The notes below the pieces were generated by a model. It made no database searches and was not told where the DNA came from. It saw only the letters and a program-made list of their open reading frames with translations. Positions 1 to 8,273 of a DNA stretch of 64,000 nt are shown one piece after another. Numbering within the stretch: the stretch's first letter is position 1; each line of letters starts with the position of its first letter. The stretch lies in NCBI GenBank assembly GCA_016712505.1, contig JADJQY010000004.1:310001-374000 (forward strand), given 5' to 3'. The stretch is from Candidatus Eiseniibacteriota bacterium. Its GTDB lineage: Bacteria > Eisenbacteria > RBG-16-71-46 > CAIMUX01. The position numbers were made by a program, and so were the translations under genes.

Positions 1-932
1 GCCGCGAGGCAGATGAGATCTCGCCGCTTCCCGAGCAGAGCACGGAACGCCGCGGCGAGGAGGAACAGTCCGCCCCCGAAACGGAAGACGGCCGACCCCG
101 CGATGAAGTGGGTTGCGGCTCCGGTCAACCAGGCATCGGCGGTCCACCCCGCGACCGGCGCCCATTTCGCGTAGGCCGTGTTGGGCAAGGGACGGCCGGT
201 GACCACCAGGCAATAGGTCACGAACAGCCCGGCCGCGGCCATCGGCGGAAGCAGATAACGCGCGAGCGAACGGGCGGCAGGACGTTGAAGCCCGCGCTCC
301 TTCCCCGGGCCAACCGATGGGAGAAAGGCCGCAAGCGGGAGGAGAAGCGCCCAGAGAGCCACCTCTGGCCGTGTCCAAAGACCGAGGGCCAACGTGACGC
401 CGGCCCGAAACCATCCCCCGTGAAGCGCGAAGAGGAGGGAGAGACAGGTCAGTCCACCCGCCAACCAGACCTCCATTCCGGAGACGCGGGCGAAGGCAAG
501 GTCCGGCTCGAGCGCGGGCAGGATCGCTGCCGCATAGGCGACCACGGTTCCCCCGCCCAGCGTGCGCCCGAGGACGAAGAGCACCAGGCTGCCCCCCCAG
601 GCTACGAGCGTCCCGAGCAGCTTCGCCGCGACCGGAGCCGGAAATCCGGTCCAGAGGGAGATTCGCACCAACGGAGCCTCGAGCAGGCACCAAAGCGGAC
701 TCGTCATCCCTGCTTCCCATTGGCCCGGGTTGTAATGGAAGGCGAGCCGCTCGGCCAGCGACCGGGCATAGACCAGGTGGATCCAGGAATCATCGAGGGG
801 CAACCCGGCCCAGGCCGAGTTGGTCCCGCTACTCCGCGACATCATGAAGAGCAGCGAGCCGAGCAGGTGGGCGACCAGGAGCGTGATCGCCCCGCGCCGC
901 GAGGGGAAACTGCCGCGAAACTCCCGGAACAT
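1..932 (-). CDS. polytopic membrane protein, glycosyltransferase-like, 3' end beyond window
   Basis: The reverse strand is open from an ATG at 932 to the window edge, so the C-terminus is missing. The protein starts MFREFRGSFPSRRG and is followed by a hydrophobic segment, then LPLDDSWIHLVYARSLA, FHYNPG and a TSPLW motif, and several more hydrophobic segments (around LVLFVLGRTLGGGTVVAYAA and ALWALLLPLAAFLP). An acidic D-D pair after the first membrane segment followed by a periplasmic loop is the arrangement of GT-C type membrane glycosyltransferases and related uncharacterised polytopic proteins. Substrate cannot be told. It is transcribed divergently from the nuclease gene. An ATG at 949 is out of frame, so 932 is the first usable ATG. 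Function is inferred; the coding call rests on an uninterrupted frame and consistent membrane segments. Confidence 0.72.
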   Translation of the reverse strand, partial: MFREFRGSFPSRRGAITLLVAHLLGSLLFMMSRSSGTNSAWAGLPLDDSWIHLVYARSLAERLAFHYNPGQWEAGMTSPLWCLLEAPLVRISLWTGFPAPVAAKLLGTLVAWGGSLVLFVLGRTLGGGTVVAYAAAILPALEPDLAFARVSGMEVWLAGGLTCLSLLFALHGGWFRAGVTLALGLWTRPEVALWALLLPLAAFLPSVGPGKERGLQRPAARSLARYLLPPMAAAGLFVTYCLVVTGRPLPNTAYAKWAPVAGWTADAWLTGAATHFIAGSAVFRFGGGLFLLAAAFRALLGKRRDLICLA

Positions 933-1151
933 ACGCCTCTCGCGTCCATGGTTACTGACCTCGCCCCCGGAGCCCAGCCCTTCTGGCGGAGGCGTCGGCG
1001 GAGTGTACCCGCAGGCCGGGCGTGCGGAACCGGATTCCTGTGACGAGCGGCTGCCCTTGCCTCCGGCAGGGCGTTCCGCCGATCATGGCCGCGACCCGGT
1101 ACCGGTAACTCCGGACCTGCATCTCTCTTCTTCCTCGATAGGAGCTGCCCG

Positions 1152-1763
1152 ATGTTCTCGAACCGCCTACGCCCGCGCGCGCGGACGCTCACCCTCGCCT
1201 TCCTGCTGGCCCTATCCGCCGCGACCGGGCTCCCCGCCACGGCCCAGGACAAGCGGGAGGAGCAGAACCGCCCGCACGGCACTGCCGTCGCGGTGCCGGT
1301 CGACAAGGTGAAGGTCGACGACGGGGACACCGTGGTGATCGCGTGGGACAACGGCGACAACGAGATCGTGCGCATCCTCGGCATCGACACTCCGGAGACC
1401 CAGCACATCGAACACAATATCCCGTATGACCAATCATTCGGGCGCGAGGCGCTCGGGTTCGCCCGCGGCGCATTTGCTACTGCCACCGAGATTCAGATCA
1501 AGCGCGCGCCGACCAAGGATCCGTACGGTCGCAGCCTCGCGTACCTCTTCCTCAATGGCCGCAACTACTCCGCACTGATCGTCGGAGCCGGGCTCGCGGC
1601 GGAGTCGGTGAGCCACTACGGGGACAATGGATTCCCGGAAGAGGCGAAGGCGGTTCTCGACGCGGCCGCGGCGGCAGGACCTCTCCCCTTCGAGCCACCG
1701 TTCGAGTTCCGCAATCGGATGCGCAAGGTCGCCGACGCCATGAAGGCGCAGGGGGCGAAGTGA
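1152..1763 (+). CDS. secreted thermonuclease-family (SNase-like) nuclease
   Basis: 203 residues with an N-terminal signal peptide (hydrophobic stretch about residues 12-28, ATA-QD cleavage region). The staphylococcal-nuclease fold signature is visible: VDDGDT (calcium-binding Asp), VRILGIDTPE carrying the catalytic Arg, Asp and Glu, and DPYGRSLAYL with the second catalytic Arg. The expected reaction is phosphodiester hydrolysis of DNA or RNA in the periplasm or outside the cell. An AGGAG lies eight bases ahead of the ATG. The stop codon overlaps the GTG start of the alkaline phosphatase gene, so the two are probably translated together; nuclease plus phosphatase suggests scavenging of phosphate from nucleic acids, which is an inference. 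Confidence 0.9.
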   Translation: MFSNRLRPRARTLTLAFLLALSAATGLPATAQDKREEQNRPHGTAVAVPVDKVKVDDGDTVVIAWDNGDNEIVRILGIDTPETQHIEHNIPYDQSFGREALGFARGAFATATEIQIKRAPTKDPYGRSLAYLFLNGRNYSALIVGAGLAAESVSHYGDNGFPEEAKAVLDAAAAAGPLPFEPPFEFRNRMRKVADAMKAQGAK

Positions 1764-3103
1764 ACCACGCCGGAACCGCCCTTCTGACCACCTGCTTCGT
1801 CGCGATCGGAATCGGAACCGCCGCTGCGGGTGAAGCCAGAAGCGTCATCTTGCTGATCGGGGACGGGATGGGCCTCTCGCAGCGCACGCTCGCGTACTAC
1901 GCCCTGGGTCACCAGCCCTCGATGAATGCGATGCCGGTGGTTGGGCTGATGAGCACCGAACCAGCGCCGAGCAAGAGCGACGTGATCGACGTGACCGACT
2001 CAGCCGCCGCCGGTACGGCCATGGCCTGCGGAGTGAAGACCTACAACGAGGCGATCGGAGTCGATCTAAAGCGACGCCCGGTGAAGACCATCCTGGAGGC
2101 CGCCAAGGCGGCGGGCAAGGCGACCGGTCTCGTGGTCACCTCGCAGGTTGTACATGCCACCCCGGCCGCCTTCGCCGCGCACGAAGAGTCCCGCGATAGC
2201 TACGACGCGATCGCGGTCGACTACCTGACCTCGCAGCCCGACGTCATTCTGGGCGGCGGTACCGACTACTTCTATCCCGAAGGAGCCGGAGGGGCGCGAA
2301 AGGACGGCCGGAAGCTCGCCGAGGAGTTCATCGACCTGGGCTACACCGTGGTCCGGACCAAGGAACAGCTCGCCAGCATTCATGCTGGGCGCGTCCTGGG
2401 CCTGTTCGCCGGAAAGGCGTTGACCCCGGTGCTCGATCGCAACCTGCCGCCGACCGATGCGCCGGCCGGATCGGAACCGCTGATTCCCGCCGATCGGCAA
2501 CCAACCCTCCTCGAGATGACGCAGAAGGCCCTTCAGGTCCTGTCGCAAGATCGGGAGGGCTTTTTCCTCATGGTCGAGGGAAGCCAGATCGACTGGGGCG
2601 GCCACGCCAATGACGCGTCCTACCTGATCCACGAGACCCTGGCCTTCGATGAGGCTGTGGCCGAGGCGCGGGACTTCGCGGCAAGGGACGAAAACACCCT
2701 GGTGATCGTCCTGGCCGATCACGAGACCGGCGGGCTGGCGCTCGGGCGCGGGTACGAACTTCCGGTGCAGAAGCTGCTCGCCGTGAAGGCCACCTTTGGC
2801 CGGATTGCCGACGAACTGGAGGCGAACCCGAACGACCTCGATGCGCCGTTTCGCGCATACGCCCACCTCGACAGCCTGACCGGCGATGATCGGGCCACCC
2901 TGACCGCGACGAAGAAGCTGAGCGAGGGTGTCGCCAAGATCCTGAACCCCCGTGTGGGCCTGATCTGGGCCAGCCGAGATCACAGCGCCACCCTGATCCC
3001 GGTGACCGCGGACGGGGTGGGCGCGAATCTCTTCGGCGGCACATACGACAACACACACATTCCGGGGAAGATCGCTCGCGCGCTGGGTATCGAGTTCCCC
3101 TGA
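1760..3103 (+). CDS. alkaline phosphatase (PhoA family), exported
   Basis: 447 residues, GTG start overlapping the preceding stop codon (GTGA). A signal peptide (residues 1-24, ending TAAAG) precedes LLIGDGMG, the first metal-ligand motif of the alkaline phosphatase superfamily. VTDSAAAGTA contains the nucleophilic Ser after Asp. SQIDWGGHAND and LADHETGG supply further zinc/magnesium ligands. Expected role: phosphate-monoester hydrolysis in the periplasm. Length is normal for the family. Two inverted repeats directly downstream could end the transcript. No Pho-box could be recognised ahead of the nuclease gene. Confidence 0.93.
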   Translation: MNHAGTALLTTCFVAIGIGTAAAGEARSVILLIGDGMGLSQRTLAYYALGHQPSMNAMPVVGLMSTEPAPSKSDVIDVTDSAAAGTAMACGVKTYNEAIGVDLKRRPVKTILEAAKAAGKATGLVVTSQVVHATPAAFAAHEESRDSYDAIAVDYLTSQPDVILGGGTDYFYPEGAGGARKDGRKLAEEFIDLGYTVVRTKEQLASIHAGRVLGLFAGKALTPVLDRNLPPTDAPAGSEPLIPADRQPTLLEMTQKALQVLSQDREGFFLMVEGSQIDWGGHANDASYLIHETLAFDEAVAEARDFAARDENTLVIVLADHETGGLALGRGYELPVQKLLAVKATFGRIADELEANPNDLDAPFRAYAHLDSLTGDDRATLTATKKLSEGVAKILNPRVGLIWASRDHSATLIPVTADGVGANLFGGTYDNTHIPGKIARALGIEFP

Positions 3104-3557
3104 TCCGCCGCGTCGGTGCACGATCGCGGCGCGGCGATCGACCCACCCCGCCGCGACCGTTCGCCGCCCCCATCGACTGCACGGTGCGCGGCCGCCGTGC
3201 AGCCCGCACGTCGCGCGTGAGCGGTCTGCAATCGGCCACGCCTCGACACGCGGCCCCTGGCCGCAGCTCGCGCTCCCGCCGATTTTCCCCCGCCCGCTAA
3301 CCCACCGATTGCGAGACCACTAGCATCGCGGGCCCGCCCGCTCGGCCCGACCATGACTCGGGATTGCAGTCGGCACGGGACTTTCGAAGAGCAATCTCAC
3401 GCGACGCCGGACCCAGGCAGGCCCATCTTCGTGAGTGTTCACATCCGTCCGCGCTCCGGCGCCGCGCCCAGTTCGATCAGCCCAGACCTCGCGACGTCGA
3501 TGTGGCCCGCGAGGTTTCTCCGACCCGCAGACGAGCAGAATCACCACGGAGGCGACG
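3104..3557. other. gene-free interval between alkaline phosphatase and DUF883-like gene
   Basis: About 450 bases without a credible reading frame; the short frames here are high-GC chance frames. The first 100 bases hold two hairpins (listed separately). The last bases carry the ribosome-binding site of the next gene. Nothing else recognisable. Confidence 0.6.
3121..3202 (+). terminator. two hairpins downstream of alkaline phosphatase
   Basis: A 7-bp inverted repeat CGATCGC / GCGATCG at 3121-3127 and 3134-3140 starts 17 bases after the stop codon. A second, 8-bp stem CTGCACGG / CCGTGCAG lies at 3177-3184 and 3195-3202. Neither is followed by a T-run, so a factor-dependent end or a simple RNA 3'-end structure is more likely than a classical intrinsic terminator. 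Confidence 0.35.
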
Positions 3558-3806
3558 ATGTCCCAGACCAATCGGCAGATGCGTGAAGTGGAGCAGACGG
3601 GATCACTGGCCGAGCGCAGCGGCGCGCTCAAGACCGCAGCCGGGGACTGGGCGAATGGGCTGAAAGACGTGGCCAAGCAGCGGGTCGTGGTCGCAGGTCA
3701 GAACACAGAGCAATACGTGAAGAGCCATCCGGGGCGGTTCATCCTCGGGGCCTGCTGCGTCGGACTTGCGGCCGGATGGCTACTCGGTAGGGGCCGACGC
3801 TCGTAG
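3558..3806 (+). CDS. small DUF883/ElaB/YqjD-like membrane-anchored protein
   Basis: 82 residues. A hydrophilic, probably helical N-terminal part is followed by YVKSHPGRFILGACCVGLA and AGWLLGRGRRS, the typical C-terminal glycine-rich membrane anchor with GRR end seen in the DUF883/ElaB/YqjD family. Members of that family are inner-membrane proteins, some of which bind ribosomes in stationary phase. The ATG at 3558 is preferred over an upstream in-frame start because GGAGG sits five bases ahead of it and the upstream part is basic, low-complexity sequence. Its stop codon lies inside a perfect 8-bp hairpin (3794-3812). Confidence 0.75.
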   Translation: MSQTNRQMREVEQTGSLAERSGALKTAAGDWANGLKDVAKQRVVVAGQNTEQYVKSHPGRFILGACCVGLAAGWLLGRGRRS

Positions 3807-3928
3807 CGTCGGACCGCGTGGGAGGCCGGGCGCGGTGGTGAGCCCGGCCGAATGGGGCCTCGTCGTTGTTCCCCCCCGGCGGGGCCCACCCTTTCGGTTC
3901 CGGACCTATCCGGAACCTGTCCGAACGG

Positions 3929-4013
3929 CACGGGAGCACGCCTCTTCGCTCTACTGCTCTGCGCTCCCGTGTCGGATCTTCGAAGAGGCGGCGCGTTCAG
4001 CGTCGCCTCTTCG
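3929..4013. terminator. bidirectional terminator region between convergent genes, with alternative pairings
   Basis: A 14-bp stem with one G-T pair spans 3981-3994 and 4000-4013 (CGAAGAGGCG arm against CGCCTCTTCG). A 9-bp stem CACGGGAGC / GCTCCCGTG spans 3929-3937 and 3963-3971. The decamer CGCCTCTTCG also occurs at 3939-3948, so the arm at 3981-3990 can pair either upstream or downstream. It lies between the 3' ends of two convergent genes, which fits a shared terminator. Confidence 0.6.
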
Positions 4014-4092
4014 CGTTTCCTCTCTCGCCGCCTTTGTCGCGGCCGGTTCCTAGCTCCTGCCCCTGACCTCGCGCCGGGGTGAAATCACAAGA

Positions 4093-4971
4093 TCACGGCA
4101 GAGGCTGGGTCGGCACCTGGGCCGTGACCGAGATCTCACGCGCGAGGTGAAACTCCATTTCCTGATTCGGCTCCAACACGATGTCGTTGCCGCGCGTGGC
4201 GACCGCCCAGACCCCGCCTACTGCAGCGCCCCCGGCTCCGCCCTTCACCGCCCCCTTCTTACCCCCGAGCAGGCCGCCGATGATCGCGCCTCCGACCGTG
4301 CCGCCGACCACCTTCTGCACGTCGCTGCTGGTCGCGCTCTCGCCCTCGAGTTGCAGCGGCTCCGCGAAAAGTCGATGCGTCTTGCCGTCGGGCGTGATCA
4401 GCTGATTGACCTCGAGCGCAAGCTGGGCCTTGCCCCCAACCCTGGGCGCGCGCCTGGCCAGCGTCACCTGCCCCTTCACCGTCGACCCCTCCGGAATCAC
4501 CTTCGCTCCTTCGATCACGATGTCCCCTTTGGTCGTGGCATCGAAGGCCTGCCCCGCCGCTTCCCGCTCGGTACTCAACTCCTGCTGCAGGCAGATGTGA
4601 AGTGCGGTCCCGCTCGGAACCGTCACCACCTTTGTGATGAAAGCCTCCCGCTCCGGCGCCTTTGGGGTGTCGCTCGGCGGCGTCTTCTTCACGTCGTCGG
4701 CGTGCGGCTTGTCACGGTGGTCATCTTCCTTCGCTCCTTCGTCCACCTTCGGCCTGGGCGTCTCCGTGGCCGGGGCCGGGGTGGCCGGGGGTGGGTTTTG
4801 AGTCTGCGCGACGGGAGGCGTGCTCGCCGGAGGATTCGCGGCCGGAGCTTCCGTCTTCGCACCATGCTCCGCCGACGAGTCCTTCGATCCTCCGCTACAG
4901 GCCCACAACATGCAGGCAGCCGTGACGGCCAGGGCCGCGAGGGCATGGTTCCCGATCTCGATTCGCTTCAT
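4093..4971 (-). CDS. lipoprotein with proline-rich linker and glycine-zipper segment
   Basis: 292 residues from the ATG at 4971, which has GGAGG five bases upstream. A signal sequence ends in a lipobox (LWAC-SGG). A long Pro/Ala/Lys linker follows. A beta-rich domain begins near residue 125 (KVVTVPSGTALHICLQQELS, an envelope-protein motif often followed by cost-of-release strands). Near the C-terminus a glycine zipper reads VGGTVGGAIIGGLLGGKKGA. Glycine-zipper lipoproteins are envelope-associated; this one has no assigned function. It is monocistronic and divergent from pnp. Confidence 0.82.
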   Translation of the reverse strand: MKRIEIGNHALAALAVTAACMLWACSGGSKDSSAEHGAKTEAPAANPPASTPPVAQTQNPPPATPAPATETPRPKVDEGAKEDDHRDKPHADDVKKTPPSDTPKAPEREAFITKVVTVPSGTALHICLQQELSTEREAAGQAFDATTKGDIVIEGAKVIPEGSTVKGQVTLARRAPRVGGKAQLALEVNQLITPDGKTHRLFAEPLQLEGESATSSDVQKVVGGTVGGAIIGGLLGGKKGAVKGGAGGAAVGGVWAVATRGNDIVLEPNQEMEFHLAREISVTAQVPTQPLP

Positions 4972-5186
4972 TCGTTCCTCCAGGCGCCGTTCGGCGCGTC
5001 TCTCAGAGTCATCCGGACCTGCGTGCAGGCTAGTGAAGGAACCCCGCCGCGACAACCGGGATCCCGGCTTGGTCCACGATCCCACCCTTCCTGAGACGCG
5101 GATCGCCATTGGTCGCGCGGGTCCGTATACTCCGCTCGGCAATCGGCAGGAACCAACCGCGCACGCGCAGAACCGTGAGGATCCGC

Positions 5187-7304
5187 ATGGCCCCTTCCCT
5201 CGAGCATCCCTGGCGGCAGGAAACCAAGGTCGGTCGTTGGACGATCGGCCTCGAGACCGGTCGCATCGCACGGCAGGCCGATGGCGCAGTGCTCATCCAC
5301 CAGGGGGACACCACGCTACTCGTGACCGCAGTGGCTGCACCCCATCCGCGCCCCGGAGTCGACTTCTTCCCCCTCACCGTCGAGTACCGCGAGCGACTCT
5401 CGGCCGCGGGCAGATTCCCGGGTGGCTACCGCAAGAAGGAGGGTCGCACCAGCGACCGCGAGATCCTCGCCTGCCGACTGGTCGATCGCACCGTTCGCCC
5501 GCTCTTCCCCGAGGCGTTCACCTGTGAGACCCAGGTGCTCGCCACCGTGCTTTCCTTCGAGCCAGGCACCGATCCGGAGGTGCTCGCCATCACCGGAGGG
5601 GCCGCAGCTCTGGCCCTTTCCTCGATTCCGTTCGATGCCCCGGTCGCAGGTCTGCGCGTCACCATGTCCGAAGGGGGCGAGTACGTCGCCTTCCCCGACC
5701 TCGAGCTGCGCGCCGCGGCCAAACTCGACCTGGTGATCTCACTCGGTCCGAACGGGCTGGTCATGGTCGAAGGGGAGGCCAAGGAGGCGTCCGAGGAGGA
5801 GGTCGCGGGGGCGATTCACTTCGCCCAGCAGGCACTGCGCCCCTTGCACGAGATGGTCACCCGGGCGGCCCGCGAGGCCGGACACGAGAAGCGGGATTTC
5901 ACCCCGCCCGAAGTCGACGCCGAACTCAAGGCGGCGGTCGCGGAGGCCGCAGGCGCCGCGGTGCAGGCCGCGCTCCGCATTCCGGGCAAGAAGGAGCGTG
6001 GAAACGCCGTCGAGGCGGCAAACACCACCGCGCAACAGGCGCTCGCCGAGCGCTTCCCCGATCGCAAAGCGGAAATCGGCGCCCTCCTGGCCGACCTCGA
6101 GTATCGCCTGATGCGCGCGAGCATTCTCGACCAGGGCCTCCGCGCCGACGGTCGCGGCCCAACCGACATTCGTCCGATCCGTTCCGAGGTCAAGCTGCTG
6201 CCGCGTGTCCATGGTTCCGCCCTCTTCACCCGCGGCGAGACCCAGGCGCTGGTCGTCACCACACTCGGGACAGCGCAGGATGAACAGGAAGCCGACTCGA
6301 TGCACGGAATCGAACGCGAGCGCTTCCAGCTCCACTACTCCTTCCCCCCCTATTCGGTCGGCGAGGTGAAACCGATTCGCGGCCCGGGACGTCGCGAGAT
6401 CGGCCACGGCAATCTCGCGCGGCGCGCCCTGGAGCAGGCCCTGCCCGACGCGGAGCGCTTTCCCTACACTATCAAGGTCGAGTCGGAGATCACCGAATCG
6501 AACGGATCGTCCTCCATGGCGACGGTCTGCGGTGGCTGCCTCGCGATGATGGACGCCGGCGTGCCGATCACCCGTCCGGTCGCGGGAATCGCCATGGGCC
6601 TGATCCTCGAAGGAGAGCGCTCCACCGTGCTGAGCGACATTCTCGGACTCGAGGACCACCTGGGCGACATGGACTTCAAGGTCGCGGGGACCGAGCGCGG
6701 CATCACCGCGGTTCAGCTCGACAACAAGCTCGGTTCGCTCCCCGGCGGCCTCCTCGAGCGCGCGCTGGCGCAGGCCCGGGAGGGCCGCCTGCACATTCTC
6801 GGCGAAATGAAGAAAGCACTCGCTGCGCCGCGCCCCGACCTCGCCCCCCATGCCCCGCGGGTCGAACGGATCGTGATCGGCACCCACCGGATCCGCGACT
6901 TGATCGGCCCCGGCGGCCGGAACATCCAGGGCGTCCAGGCCGACACTGGGGTCAAGATCGACGTCAACGATCAGGGGATCGTGCGGATCTACGCGAATGA
7001 CCTCGGAGCGTTGGCCGAGGCGCGGCGCCGCGTGCGCGACCTCACCGGTGAGCCGCACGTCGGACGCTACTACCGTGGAACGGTCACCGGGGTGAAGGAG
7101 TTCGGCTGCTTCGTCCGCCTCTTCCAGGGAATCGAGGGGCTCGTCCACGCCTCGGAGCTCTCGAACGAGTTCGTCCGCGAAGTCGGCGCCGTGGCCAGCG
7201 AAGGGGAAACAATGGTGGTGAAGGTGCTCGGGGTCGAGAACGGTAAGATCTCCCTCTCGCGGAAGCAGGCGCTCGGCGTCTCCGACGCGGAGATCGAGGA
7301 GTAG
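5187..7304 (+). CDS. pnp: polyribonucleotide nucleotidyltransferase (PNPase)
   Basis: 705 residues, the usual PNPase length. Phosphorolytic 3'-5' exoribonuclease of RNA turnover. Domain order: first RNase-PH core (residues about 15-215, with FFPLTVEYRER and GRFPGGYRKKEGR), helical linker, second catalytic core (about 310-540, with RGETQALV, YSFPPYSVGE and the conserved SNGSSSMATVCG), KH domain (IGPGGRNIQ, near residue 570) and S1 domain (GRYYRGTVTGVKEFGCFV, from about 624). The ATG at 5187 is used because homology begins at EHPWRQETKVGRW and GAGG precedes it. rpsO, often upstream of pnp, is not here. The next gene follows after 19 bases and is probably cotranscribed. Confidence 0.97.
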   Translation: MAPSLEHPWRQETKVGRWTIGLETGRIARQADGAVLIHQGDTTLLVTAVAAPHPRPGVDFFPLTVEYRERLSAAGRFPGGYRKKEGRTSDREILACRLVDRTVRPLFPEAFTCETQVLATVLSFEPGTDPEVLAITGGAAALALSSIPFDAPVAGLRVTMSEGGEYVAFPDLELRAAAKLDLVISLGPNGLVMVEGEAKEASEEEVAGAIHFAQQALRPLHEMVTRAAREAGHEKRDFTPPEVDAELKAAVAEAAGAAVQAALRIPGKKERGNAVEAANTTAQQALAERFPDRKAEIGALLADLEYRLMRASILDQGLRADGRGPTDIRPIRSEVKLLPRVHGSALFTRGETQALVVTTLGTAQDEQEADSMHGIERERFQLHYSFPPYSVGEVKPIRGPGRREIGHGNLARRALEQALPDAERFPYTIKVESEITESNGSSSMATVCGGCLAMMDAGVPITRPVAGIAMGLILEGERSTVLSDILGLEDHLGDMDFKVAGTERGITAVQLDNKLGSLPGGLLERALAQAREGRLHILGEMKKALAAPRPDLAPHAPRVERIVIGTHRIRDLIGPGGRNIQGVQADTGVKIDVNDQGIVRIYANDLGALAEARRRVRDLTGEPHVGRYYRGTVTGVKEFGCFVRLFQGIEGLVHASELSNEFVREVGAVASEGETMVVKVLGVENGKISLSRKQALGVSDAEIEE

Positions 7305-7323
7305 CCGCAGAGGAGGTCGGCCC

Positions 7324-8163
7324 GTGATCGAAGCCCCGATCCGCCTCGTGCTCTTCGGACTCGGCACCGCCGGTCAGGCCCGCCTGCGCGCCTGCGCCGC
7401 AGTCGAGGAGATCACCTGCGTCGCCACCGTATCGCGGCGTCGGGTCCCGGATGCCGTGTCGGTGGAATCCTACCGCGACCTCCTGCGGGATCCGAACGTC
7501 GACGCCGTGGCGATCGCAACCGAGAACACCGACCACGCGGGTCGGATCGAGGAGGCGCTGCAGGCCGGCAAGCATGTGCTCTGCGACTACCCCGTAGCGC
7601 TCAGCGGCCGGGACGCCCGGCGTCTGTTTGCGCTCGCCGAGTCTCACGCCCTCACGCTGTGGGTCGAGCACATCGCGCTCCTGACCGACGCCCATCTCGA
7701 AGCCAGGCGCCGCGCGCTCGAGCTTGGCCCCCTCGAGCGAGGCAGCTTCCTCTTCACCGGCGGATGGAACGCCTCGCTCGCCGATGCCACGCGCTCCGGC
7801 CCGTTTCCGATCCACGTCGAGTCGCGCCTGGTGCAGCTCTGGGATCTCTTCGGCCCGTTCGAGATCGCCGCCCGCGAGTCTCGCTGCTCGCCCGAACGCG
7901 CCTTCTTCGCCGCGGATCTGGTCTTTGCCCAGGGCGGCACTCTTCGATTCATCGAGGAACGCGGCCCCGGCCTTCCTCGCTGTCGGGTACTCGAGGCCCG
8001 CCTGGCCCACGGCCCCCTCTCCTGGCCCGAAAGCGAGGTGATCGGCGGTCTCTTCGCCGCCGACCTCACCCACTTCCGCGACCATCTGCTGCGCGGGACA
8101 GCCCCCTACGCCCCACCCGAGATGCTCGCCCGCGTGCTCGAACTGCTCATCGACGACGCCTAG
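7324..8163 (+). CDS. biliverdin reductase A-like NAD(P)-binding oxidoreductase
   Basis: 279 residues, GTG start with GAGGAGG seven bases upstream. The N-terminal Rossmann domain has FGLGTAG and a SRRR after the second strand; the second domain contains GKHVLCDYP, WVEHIALL, GSFLFTGG and IEERGPGLPR. These blocks match, in order and spacing, the catalytic-domain blocks of vertebrate biliverdin reductase A (GKHVLVEYP, HEEHVELL, GSLLFTAG, IEEKGPGLKR) better than those of general Gfo/Idh/MocA sugar dehydrogenases. Expected reaction is NAD(P)H reduction of biliverdin or another linear tetrapyrrole. No haem oxygenase is in the window, so the substrate is not confirmed by context. Its 3' end carries the first copy of a 24-bp direct repeat. 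Confidence 0.75.
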   Translation: MIEAPIRLVLFGLGTAGQARLRACAAVEEITCVATVSRRRVPDAVSVESYRDLLRDPNVDAVAIATENTDHAGRIEEALQAGKHVLCDYPVALSGRDARRLFALAESHALTLWVEHIALLTDAHLEARRRALELGPLERGSFLFTGGWNASLADATRSGPFPIHVESRLVQLWDLFGPFEIAARESRCSPERAFFAADLVFAQGGTLRFIEERGPGLPRCRVLEARLAHGPLSWPESEVIGGLFAADLTHFRDHLLRGTAPYAPPEMLARVLELLIDDA

Positions 8164-8179
8164 AACGGCCAGAACCGTC
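8156..8179 (+). repeat. 24-bp direct repeat, left copy
   Basis: Exact copy of 11605-11628. It includes the last codons and the TAG stop (8161-8163) of the biliverdin-reductase-like gene. The two copies bracket the lipoprotein pair. Confidence 0.9.
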
Positions 8180-8273
8180 CAGTCCTCCTTGACGCCGGTC
8201 GCCCGCGGGCCGACAATCGACAGTCGATCGGAGCGCTTGGCTCCGCGGCAAGGTCCGTCAGCGAGGCCGTTCC

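Noticed and set aside
5739..7367. 542-codon open frame antisense to pnp
   Set aside because: Shadow of a high-GC gene; translation lacks any motif and pnp is certain on the other strand.
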